64,000 bases of DNA, taken from assembly GCA_034401795.1 (NCBI GenBank), contig CM067370.1, forward strand, positions 63,575,254 to 63,639,253, written 5' to 3'. This DNA is from Chaetoderma sp. LZ-2023a. Its lineage: Eukaryota > Mollusca > Caudofoveata > Chaetodermatida > Chaetodermatidae. The notes below the pieces were generated by a model that was given only the letters and a program-made list of their open reading frames with translations, was not told where the DNA came from and did no database searches. Both the position numbers and the translations under genes were made by a program. Shown here in pieces: positions 56,026 through 64,000 of the stretch (positions within the stretch are counted from its first letter, which is position 1; each line of letters opens with the position of its first letter).

Positions 56026-57256
56026 CCACCATTGAAGGTGGTGAATAAGAGGTTCCAGTCCTCTGGGTCCACTGTGTCATGAGAAATAACTGGATAGGCC
56101 GCATATGCAAGGCCGCCTGTGGAATGACTGGTTCCAGAGAAACCATCAACCCCAGCATTCTCAGGTAAACCTGTGCCAGTACATGACGACTGTTGCACAC
56201 TGACTGTATTACTGATGAGTATTTCTACTCTCTCCTGAGTAGGATAAACATACCCTATCTCTAGTAAATCGAAGAACATTCCCAGGTAAACAAACTTCTG
56301 GGATGGAGTCAGCTCTGATTTCTGAAAGTTTATTATCCAGCCTAAGTCTGTGAGAGTTTTCAAAACTATCTCCAGATTTGCTGCAAGACTTTCCCGATTG
56401 TGTGCTTTTAACAGCCAATTGTCTATGTAAGTGTGGACTGCTATGCTTCTCCTGCGGAGGTATGGTGTTATTGCAAGAACCACCCTGGTGAAGACCCGAG
56501 GAGCCGTGGAAATTCCGAATGGTAAAACTTTGAATTCCTACTGTCGGCCCTGGAATGGGAATCTCAGACACTGATGAAAACTCTTCGCAATTGGAATGTG
56601 GAAATAAGCATCCTTCAGATCTATGGACACCGTCCACATTCCCATCTCCAACACTGCCAACATTGTTTCGACCGTTTCCATTTTGACACTCGGTGTGGCT
56701 ATGAACTTGTTCAATGGCTTGATGTTAAGAATTGGTCTCCACCCTCCAGTGCTCTTTGTCACTAGAAACACGGTTGATTAGAAGCCCGGGCAATTTTGCG
56801 CCGGCTGAATTGCTCCTTTTTGTATGAGGGAATTCATCTCTTCCTCTATACACAACAGTTGATCTGGATCTCTTGGAATTTGAGTCCTGATCGGAACCAG
56901 AGACAGGGGCGATGGCGGCCTATCGCCCAGTCCGGCTGGTACCCGGCTGAATGCCATCGCAAGACTAAGCAGTCCTGGGTTAATCGCTCCCACTCATGCT
57001 TGTGGAAGGTCAATCGGCCTCCCACGGGTCCACCTAGGAAGAGAGGTGGACATAAGCAGTGCAAGAGTGGGACTGTCTCTGGTTCTAGCATTGGTGTCGT
57101 TCTTGTGGAAATCGGTTCATCAGGCACGATTACCATGACCAGATCTTCGCGCGCCACGGCCCACTCCTCGCGCACCTTGGTGCGCGGGCGGCTGCCTGGC
57201 TGCACTTGAGCACATCGCGCAATGCGGTGTTTGCTGAGCGCAGGGCGCTCGAGCAC
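56020..57256 (-). pseudogene. DIRS reverse transcriptase (copy D)
   Basis: 57256-56846 covers the leader (GRLTFHKHEWERLTQDCLVL), followed by EEEMNSLIQKGAIQPAQNCP (about 56830). 56771-56538 has FLVTKSTGGWRPILNIKPLN and MWTVSIDLKDAYFHIPIAKS with the first catalytic Asp. 56483-56022 has RRRSIAVHTYIDNWLLKAHN, where the usual YIDD is YIDN, then WIINFQKSELTPSQKFVYLG. The Asp-to-Asn change at the active site plus frameshifts make this enzyme inactive. Confidence 0.88.
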
Positions 57257-58369
57257 AGCGCTCCCATCTCCTCTGTGGCCACCTGTGAGTGCTCGACAAG
57301 GCGCAGGCCTTCGTCATCCTCTAATGCACTTGCAGGTGCAAACGTGGCTGGAGCCGTGGATACTGCTGGCCCGCCATGGAAAACATGCGGGCCCAAGAGA
57401 GCAAGCATGCCTTGCGCCATGGCTGAAAAGCGAGGAGCCGGTGCCATGGAAACGTGCAGGGTGTAATCAACACCCTGGTGAATACCCGAGGAGCTGTGGA
57501 AATTCCGCAACCTGAGGTATACGGAAACAGCGGTCATCCGTTCCAGCCCGGGCCACCCTTTGAGCCGTGAAAGCTCCCCCTGCGGGAGTTCCATGGAAAA
57601 AATTGGTCGTGATCCCGCGAGGGGTGCATGATCGTCCATTTCCATGTCCACGGCTTCAACGGGTGAACCCAGCAGAAAATCCTCTTCCTCCTGGCCATCA
57701 TCAACTGCCTCTGGGTTAGGTTAGCAAAGAGCGCTAACCCGGGATGGCCAGGGAAAGTACCATAAGAGGAGGCGGTACCTTTCAGGCACGGACACTATAG
57801 GCGCGAGCCTGTGTCCAGCGGCCCTGGTCCAAGATCTAACGGCGTGGTAAGCCTGCTGCCATGATCATATAGACCTGCTTCAGGGTCCATTGGCAAGGCG
57901 GCGGGCCTTCCAAGATCTACTGAAGCCACCACTGATTCTGAAACATTTTCGGACCAGGGACCACGACGGACACCAGAATCAGTGGTGGGGATTTTCTGCT
58001 TGGGAGCAGATGAAGAAGACAAAAAATTACTCAGCACAGGAAGCATGCTGCGAAGCAGCTCTGGTACCAAATCTTTTATTGTCTTTTTCCTCTGCCCCAT
58101 CATTTCCAATCTGAAAGTCTCCATTTCCGAAGAAACAGAGGCCTTTCTCTTACCATTGCCACTTACACTCTTCTTCGCACCCTTCTCCTCCTCCTCCGAT
58201 GCCTTATCCTTCACCTGTAACGACAAGAATTTAGAGAATAAGTTGGGCCCCCCCCCCACTGTTTACAGACATCACATTTTAATAATGGTCCGCAAGGTGA
58301 ACATTGTATACAGAGGTGAGGAGCAAACTTTTATTTGATAGATCGGTTACAGTCGACACAAGAAGGATT
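57130..58369 (-). pseudogene. DIRS Gag-like region (copy D)
   Basis: A strong 3' splice site (CCCTTTTTTCAG) precedes 58369. The frame then gives a Cys motif NPSCVDCNRSIK, a TAA, KFAPHLCIQCSPCGPLLKCD and VCKQW, the same spacing as in copies B and C. After a C/G-run frameshift, 58259-57795 encodes a charged stretch (KDKASEEEEKGAKKSVSG, LRSMLPVLSNFLSSSSAP) that may follow a second acceptor (TTGTCGTTACAG). 57651-57130 encodes the remaining, Ala/Arg-rich part. The second half is poorly conserved with copies B and C. Confidence 0.62.
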
Positions 58370-58510
58370 CTGAAAAAAGGGACAGGACGATGACAATGAG
58401 TTAAAGATTCTTTTATAATTAAATAAATTAAATAACATAAAGGAGAAAGAATTGACCTATAGGCCTAAACAGGATGGTGAGAAAGATGAACAACCAGCCT
58501 CAAAGAGGAT

Positions 58511-58513
58511 ATT

Positions 58514-58561
<48 letters not shown>
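58511..58561. repeat. (AAT)n microsatellite
   Basis: About 17 uninterrupted AAT units inside the 5' intron-like part of DIRS copy D. Copy C has only GAATAATAACAA at the same place, so the array expanded after the copies separated. Confidence 0.95.
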
Positions 58562-58562
<1 letters not shown>

Positions 58563-59170
58563 TTGATTATGACGTCATAATTTCCAAAATGAAAACAGAC
58601 GAACATCATCCAGGTGTAAGACGAATTGTATGACTACAAGAGCACACTAAACAGTAATGTGAACACAGTAATAGCTCATGCTTTTATAATGATACAGATA
58701 AACAGTATGACTGAAAAAATATTGGCAGCCAATAATTACAAATATTTTCAAATATTTTAATGTGCCATAAAGCATAACTAGAGTACCCGAGTCTTTAGCA
58801 AAGGCATACCACCACGTCCATCTCTTGGAAGCTCCACCAGACAACCACTCTTCATCACCACTCACTTATTTATTAAAGGGAAGGGTGGGACCAGAGGGCA
58901 GAATGACAAGCCTCTCTTATGGGAGCCTGTATCATTCTGACCAGTCTTTTTTCCTAACATTTATAGGGAAATAGTGGAAACAAACCTCTTTTAAGATGTG
59001 AACAAACCTCCTTACAGAAACCTGTGGACACAATCATAGAGATATTAGCATTTTATGGTGCCAGATAATAGTTACCAGTTTTCTGAGCGCCTATAATGTC
59101 TATACCACGTCACGGAAATAGGTGCCACCGCGTAATTAAGACATAATTAAAACATAATTGTACTAGAGTT
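58562..59170 (-). other. DIRS copy D intron-like 5' region
   Basis: Similar to 41715-42265 of copy C (CATCATCCAGGTGTAAG; ATTTTCAAATATTTTAA; GAGTCTTTAGCAAAGGCATAC). No coding content. It separates the 17-codon first exon from the Cys-motif exon. Confidence 0.6.
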
Positions 59171-59173
59171 TAC

Positions 59174-59224
59174 CTGATAACTTGGTCCTGGCATGGCCTC
59201 AGGCGAATTGAACTTATCAGACAT
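59174..59224 (-). pseudogene. DIRS copy D first gag exon (17 codons)
   Basis: ATG at 59224 opens MSDKFNSPEAMPGPSYQ and ends at CAG|GTAAAC, a good 5' splice site. The next exon, from 58369, continues in the same phase (phase 0). Copy C has the same exon length and splice position. Confidence 0.65.
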
Positions 59225-59327
59225 GATTTTAAGCACTCTAGAACAACTTTAGAAAGAATATTGAGCAAAACTCAGCAAGTGGATATCAAAACACAAGCAT
59301 GTGGTATAGGCCAATAGTCAAGAAAGA

Positions 59328-59492
59328 GGCAGTGACAGTCTGCGCATGTGCGAGATTGGGGCCAGCATCCTGCTGACTGTCACCTGTCTACCTGCCCATT
59401 AAGGGTACCTATCTTTTTTAATTGGGGGTTATTGAGTCAAGGTCGATATTTAGGAAATATCAGTGTTAGGGAGCTAAGTATATCTCTTGAAG
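59328..59492. repeat. Copy D 5' terminal inverted repeat
   Basis: Inverse of 53475-53640: GGGGCCAGCATCCTGCTGAC, CACCTGTCTACCTGCCCATT, GGTCGATATTTAGGAAATAT. Confidence 0.88.
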
Positions 59493-59601
59493 TGAAATTG
59501 TGTTTATATACTGAGCAGCATGGATAATGTTGTTTCTGATTGGTTGAACAGTAAATCATGTCAGCCTTTAAAAACTGGAGAAATACATCAGCAGTTATTT
59601 A

Positions 59602-60045
59602 TTAACCCTTTAACACTCAAATTTGTTCAAGAAAATTTCAATTTTCAAATCGAAAATGTCCATTGCCATGTTTGCATATGAAGAGACTATTTTTGAAAAC
59701 TTACCCCTGGAATCATAGATGGATAGAAAGATTGTACATTTATATTGCGCTAACTCCATGCGAGTGCATGCTCTAAGCGCTATACATCTGATCCGCTGTT
59801 CATCTGGCAGTCCCAGCCTACCAGCCACATATACAGCGCACAAAGAGCTTTGTCATCACAGGTACCTATTTACAGCTGTACCTAGAGCTCGAGTCCCTAA
59901 CCACTCACCCAGCACGCCTCTATCGGTTATTGAGCCAGTCATTCCAGAGATAACTTTTCAGAAATAGTCTTCTGGACTGTAAATGGACTTTTTCCCAAGA
60001 CAACTGCAGAAGCTGTTTTAGGCCAGTTTGAGTGTTAAAGTGCTG
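59602..60045. repeat. Family P palindrome interrupted by a ~215-bp sequence
   Basis: Starts TTAACCCTTTAACACTCAAA. The left arm runs to CCCCTGGAATCA (about 59714). Foreign DNA follows (ATTGCGCTAACTCCATGCGA, GCTCTAAGCGCTATAC, a short inverted motif), and the right arm resumes at about 59935 (GGTTATTGAGCCAGTCATTC). The insert resembles dispersed repeats with GCGCTAACTCCATG/GCTCTAAGCGC motifs that I associate with marine invertebrate DNA; the class is unknown. Confidence 0.65.
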
Positions 60046-60153
60046 AAGATCTAATGGCATGATAAAAATCTAAAATTGCCACACACACACAGTACAGTTT
60101 ATCTATGACATTCTATTACCTGAATAAATAGTATACAATGAAATGAGTTAGTC

Positions 60154-60345
60154 TTTAACCCTTTAGATCAAGAAAATCGGCTCGGTGAATGTCTATTTGC
60201 ACACAAAGCAAATATATTGTGAGAATAGATGACTGGAAAGGTTAAATTGACCTAGTCATCCCAGCTGTAGATTTTCAAAAAAATGCATTCACCTAGCCTG
60301 GCTAGCCAGCAAATGGATGTCTTGACCACTAAAGGCCTAAATAAT
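60154..60345. repeat. Family P palindrome, degenerate
   Basis: Starts TTAACCCTTTAGATCAAGAA and ends GACCACTAAAGGCCTAA. The arms GAATGTCTATTTGC and GCAAATGGATGTC enclose ATAGATGACTGGAAAGG. Confidence 0.65.
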
Positions 60346-60512
60346 GTCCATATATTAACCCAGTGCTGTTCGGTTAACCACCAGCAGCTTTGAGTGACAC
60401 TAGTTTCAGATGCACGCCTTTGTTCCGCACACTAACTCAAGCTAAGTTTAAATTATAATTTAATAGGATACATGTATACACAAAGATGAAAATGGGGAAT
60501 TCCACGACATAC

Positions 60513-60737
60513 CCTTCATGCCTAAGTGTGACATCAGCTTCTTCTCACGATTTCTGAACACTCTTTTGTATTCAGAGGTAACATTCTTCACACATCCTTT
60601 CAGTGAGGTACTTGACTGATCGGCTATTTTCTTCACATTTTGTCTGACGGCAGCGGTAAGCTTGATGAAAACTGTTGAACCTTTCTGGCGGACAGGATTA
60701 TCAATGAAGGAGTTTTTCATGATGATTGTGAACACAG
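60513..60737 (-). CDS. Host gene, putative exon B
   Basis: The exon has an acceptor TTGCTTTGTTTCACTAG before 60737 and a donor GAAGG|GTATGT after 60513. The exon is 225 bases long, phase 1 at both ends. It encodes 74 residues: VFTIIMKNSFIDNPVRQKGS, TVFIKLTAAVRQNVKKIADQ, SSTSLKGCVKNVTSEYKRVF and RNREKKLMSHLGMK. The stretch is basic, with a likely helix at the end. The G left at its end completes the first codon of exon C (G+GC). No family was recognised. Confidence 0.65.
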
Positions 60738-60782
60738 CTAGTGAAACAAAGCAAGGACACATTTGTTATTGTGGGGAAGTCG

Positions 60783-60975
60783 GTTAACCCTTACAAATTT
60801 GATGTCAAAATTTAAAATTTTCGAATTAAATTAAAAGATGGACTGGTCTTAATTTTCACCAAATTTGGTGGAAGATGTTGCAACATCGTCCACCAAAATT
60901 GATGAAAAATGTACACCAGTTTCTTTGCTATTGACACACTAAAAGATAGACATCAGAGTGGTAATGGTTAAACAT
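60783..60975. repeat. Family P-like repeat with a near-perfect 56-bp palindrome
   Basis: Bases 60854-60909 read TTTTCACCAAATTTGGTGGA to TCCACCAAAATTGATGAAAA with GTTGCAAC at the centre. The outer part GTTAACCCTTACAAATTTGA resembles the end of family P. Confidence 0.72.
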
Positions 60976-61218
60976 ATGCTTACAGTGTAACACTATATCT
61001 CTAACAAAATTTACACCAGTTAGCTGGTCTTTGCTTTTTAAAACCAATGTTAATCTTTAGCAACAGCCCTCAGCCTTGGTTTAATTTAATACAAGAATTC
61101 TGCAGAATTTAAGGGAATTAAATGTTTCACACATTTTTTTGTTGCCGTATAGTATGCTGATGATTTGGTATATAAATACAGTGTATAAAACTAGATGCTA
61201 ATTATGCCTATATAGTAC

Positions 61219-61357
61219 CAAGTTTAGAATGATCTTGAGCTTTGACCATGGCTACTAAATCAAATAGACCAGTAGTCTCCTCAAAGGCAAAATGCTTTTC
61301 ATAGCGATTGTGCGCAGAGAACTTGACGAATTGTTCCAAGCTCAACATGATCTTGAT
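61219..61357 (-). CDS. Host gene, putative exon A (first exon visible)
   Basis: The minus-strand exon runs from 61357 (after GTGTTATAAAG, with a TGACTAAT branch-like motif about 25 bases before) to 61219 (donor CTTG|GTACTA, weaker than the others). It has 139 bases, phase 0 in and phase 1 out. It encodes IKIMLSLEQFVKFSAHNRYE, KHFAFEETTGLFDLVAMVKA and QDHSKL. The G left at its end joins CT of exon B (GCT). If transcription starts further right, earlier exons lie beyond the minisatellite or outside the window; the internal ATG at 61348 could also be the start. Confidence 0.5.
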
Positions 61358-61593
61358 CTTTATAACACAATATATTAGTCAAAACAAAATGATCTATAAA
61401 TATATCTGCTAGAAAATAAACAGTGGTGCAAAAACACCTATTTCGAGGAAGACATGACTCTCAACTAAGAGAATCAAGCCTTCTTATTAAGATATCATCT
61501 GGATTTTGGAGGCAAGAAAAGCAGCTTTAGAAACCACATGTTTTATAAAGGCACCATTGACTCTCTGTCAAAACACACTTCCCATGGCAACTA

Positions 61594-63843
61594 ACCCGCA
61601 TCAAGCCACCACCTGTCTTTAGTGACCACTGACCACATTATGGTGCTTTAGAAAGGTGTTTGTCTGCATTAAGACACCACCTGTCTTTAGTGACCACTGA
61701 CCACATTATGGTGCTTTAGAAAGGTGTTTGTCTGCATTAAGACACCATCTGTCTTTAGTGACCACTGACCACATTATAGTGCTTTAGAAAGGTGTTTGTC
61801 TGCGTTAAGACACCACCTGTCTTTAGTGACCACTGACCACATTATGGTGCTTTAGAAAGGTGTCTGTCTGCGTTAAGACACCACCTGTCTTTAGTGACCA
61901 CTGACCACATTATGGTGCTTTAAAAAGATGTTTGTCTGCATTAAGACACCACCTGTCATTAGTGACCACTGACCACATTATAGTGCTTTAGAAAGGTGTT
62001 TGTCTGCGTTAAGACACCACCTGTCATTAGTGACCACTGACCACATTATGGTGCTTTAGAAAGGTGTTTGTCTGCGTTAAGACACCACCTGTCTTTAGTG
62101 ACCACTGACCACATTATGGTGCTTTAAAAAGGTGTTTGGCTGCATTAAGACACCACCTGTTTTTAGTGACCACTGACCACATTATGGTGCTTTAAAAAGA
62201 TGTTTGTCTGCATTAAGACACCACCTGTCTTTAGTGACCACTGACCACATTATGGTGCTTTAAAAAGATGTTTGTCTGCATTAAGACACCACCTGTCTTT
62301 AGTGACCACTGACCACATTATGGTGCTTTAAAAAGATGTTTGTTTGCATTAAGACACCACCTGTCTTTAGTGACCACTGACCACATTATGGTGCCTTAAA
62401 AAGATGTTTGTTTGCATTAAGACACCACCTGTCTTTAGTGACCACTGACCACATTATGGTGCTTTAGAAAGATGTCTGTCTGCGTTAAGACACCACCTGT
62501 CTTTAGTGACCACTGACCACATTATGGTGCTTTAAAAAGATGTTTGTCTGCGTTAAGACACCACCTGTCTTTAGTGACCACTGACCACATTATGGTGCTT
62601 TAGAAAGATGTTTGTCTGCGTTAAGACACCACCTGTCTTTAGTGACCACTGACCACATTATGGTGCTTTAGAAAGATGTTTGTCTGCATTAAGACACCAC
62701 CTGTCTTTAGTGACCACTGACCACATTATGGTGCTTTAGAAAGATGTTTGTCTGCGTTAAGACACCACCTGTCTTTAGTGACCACTGACCACATTATGGT
62801 GCTTTAAGAAGATGTTTGTCTGCGTTAAGACACCACCTGTCTTTAGTGACCACTGACCACATTATGGTGCTTTAGAAAGATGTTTGTCTGCGTTAAGACA
62901 CCACCTGTCTTTAGTGACCACTGACCACATTATGGTGCTTTAAGAAGATGTCTGTCTGCATTAAGACACCACCTGTCTTTAGTGACCACTGACCACATTA
63001 TGGTGCTTTAAAAAGGTGTTTGTCTGCATTAAGACACCACCTGTCTTTAGTGACCACTGACCACATTATGGTGCTTTAAAAAGATGTTTGTCTGCGTTAA
63101 GACACCACCTGTCTTTAGTGACCACTGACCACATTATGGTGCTTTAAAAAGATGTTTGTCTGCGTTAAGACACCACCTGTCTTTAGTGACCACTGACCAC
63201 ATTATGGTGCTTTAGAAAGATGTCTGTCTGCGTTAAGACACCACCTGTCTTTAGTGACCACTGACCACATTATGGTGCTTTAAAAAGGTGTTTGTCTGCG
63301 TTAAGACACCACCTGTCTTTAGTGACCACTGACCACATTATGGTGCTTTAAAAAGGTGTTTGTCTGCGTTAAGACACCACCTGTCTTTAGTGACCACTGA
63401 CCACATTATGGTGCTTTAGAAAGGTGTTTGTCTGCGTTAAGACACCACCTGTCTTTAGTGACCACTGACCACATTATGGTGCTTTAAAAAGGTGTCTGTC
63501 TGCGTTAAGACACCACCTGTCTTTAGTGACCACTGACCACATTATGGTGCTTTAAAAAGGTGTTTGTCTGCGTTAAGACACCACCTGTCTTTAGTGACCA
63601 CTGACCACATTATGGTGCTTTAGAAAGGTGTCTGTCTGCGTTAAGACACCACCTGTCTTTAGTGACCACTGACCACATTATGGTGCTTTAAAAAGGTGTT
63701 TGTCTGCGTTAAGACACCACCTGTCTTTAGTGACCACTGACCACATTATGGTGCTTTAGAAAGATGTTTGTCTGCGTTAAGACACCACCTGTCTTTAGTG
63801 ACCACTGACCACATTATGGTGCTTTAAAAAGGTGTTTGTCTGC
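61594..63843. repeat. 68-bp minisatellite, about 33 units
   Basis: The unit is about AAGACACCACCTGTCTTTAG then TGACCACTGACCACATTATG, GTGCTTTAAAAAGGTGTTTG and TCTGCGTT; the first clear starts are 61621 and 61689, 68 bases apart. Units differ at a few positions only (GCATT/GCGTT, AAAAAG/GAAAG/AGAAG, GGTG/GATG, TTTGTC/CTGTC), and alike variants tend to be neighbours. The array is very homogeneous compared with the ~150-bp satellites at 24890-27790, so it is young. It lies upstream of exon A. Confidence 0.97.
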
Positions 63844-63912
63844 AGCAATTTTGATTAACACTTTAATACGTACATACTAAAATTGACAAATACTTTATGA
63901 TAAGAGGAATAT

Positions 63913-63972
63913 TTGGTTGAATAATATGGCAACAGCAGCCTTCAGCCAAATTAATTTGAAAGTATTCAAAAG
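63913..63972. repeat. Central-palindrome repeat, copy H10
   Basis: TTGGTTGAATAATATGGC...GCCAAATTAATTTGAAAGTA, with a shortened left arm. It ends with AGCTTTCCTGTATGTGTTCT and TGAAATTGAG, the same flank as H2 (TTATTGAAATTGAG at 23525). Confidence 0.7.
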
Positions 63973-64000
63973 CTTTCCTGTATGTGTTCTTGAAATTGAG

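Larger units (their letters stand above)
53430..59492 (-). mobile_element. DIRS-like retrotransposon, second family, copy D (nearly complete)
   Basis: The element is about 6.1 kb. Its left terminus (GAAATCACGGATTTCCTTTT) is inverted at 53700-53757 (internal region: GTGTTAGGGAGGTAAGTATA, CACGAGAG-type, GATTTC). The right terminus (59328-59492) is the inverse of 53485-53600. Gene order on the minus strand: a 17-codon first gag exon (59224), gag (58369-57130), RT (57256-56020), RNase H (56025-55185) and recombinase (55584-54180). It lies between exons B and C of the putative host gene, in the same orientation. Copy C at 38413 is a deleted relative. Confidence 0.9.

Noticed and set aside
61594-63843. 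CRISPR-like regular repeat array
   Set aside because: The whole 68-bp unit repeats with no variable spacers; it is a eukaryotic minisatellite.
1-64000. Bacterial or phage defence systems, operons, rRNA or true tRNA genes
   Set aside because: None seen. The only tRNA-like blocks are SINE heads without a complete cloverleaf.

Overview
The window looks like intron-rich, repeat-saturated DNA from an animal, most likely a marine invertebrate and plausibly a mollusc. It is AT-rich and has no bacterial-style operons. It has spliceosomal exon/intron boundaries, and most of it is transposable elements of many classes: tyrosine-recombinase (DIRS-like) retrotransposons, several non-LTR retrotransposon families, a Tc1-like transposon, hAT-like elements, tRNA-derived SINEs, palindromic MITE-like repeats, satellites and minisatellites. 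The organism call is inference. It rests on the DIRS/SINE/MITE mix and on two tandem-repeat elements with ends like those I know from molluscan DNA.

Layout. 1-2803 is the 3' part of DIRS copy A (+). 2804-4570 is a decayed non-LTR element. About 5210-13230 is an old DIRS copy E (+), which carries a LINE 3' end in its gag region and a 1.87-kb hAT-like element (itself holding another LINE fragment) between its RNase H and recombinase regions. 13280-20860 is mostly small repeats: palindromes, a 352-bp fold-back MITE, a SINE and TA/CA microsatellites. 21004-22930 is a 5'-truncated non-LTR element (-). 23050-24110 holds SINEs, one with its head amplified into a 45-bp minisatellite. 24890-27790 is degenerate ~150-bp tandem repeats. 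27805-34515 is a full-length DIRS copy B (-) with inverted termini and an internal complementary region. 34557-35958 is a hAT-like element inserted in further tandem repeats. 38413-42590 (copy C) and 53430-59492 (copy D) belong to a second DIRS family (-). 45084-46744 is a Tc1-like element with an uninterrupted DD34E transposase. 47492-50450 is a longer copy of the 21-kb non-LTR family. 61594-63843 is a 68-bp minisatellite.

Threaded through the right half, on the minus strand, are six small exons (61357 down to 37268). Each has acceptable splice sites, and the reading phase matches at every junction. They encode about 350 residues of an ordinary host protein that I do not recognise. If this is right, the region from about 37.3 to at least 61.4 kb is one gene whose introns are filled with the transposons above.

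The most interesting observations are: this phase-consistent host gene; a recurrent central-palindrome repeat in at least ten places, whose inner stem sequence differs between copies while pairing is kept; the DIRS elements with a tiny 17-codon first gag exon and a Cys/His-rich motif shared across families; the internal region of DIRS that reproduces the junction of the two element ends; and the Tc1 insertion that cleanly interrupts one copy of a segmental duplication.
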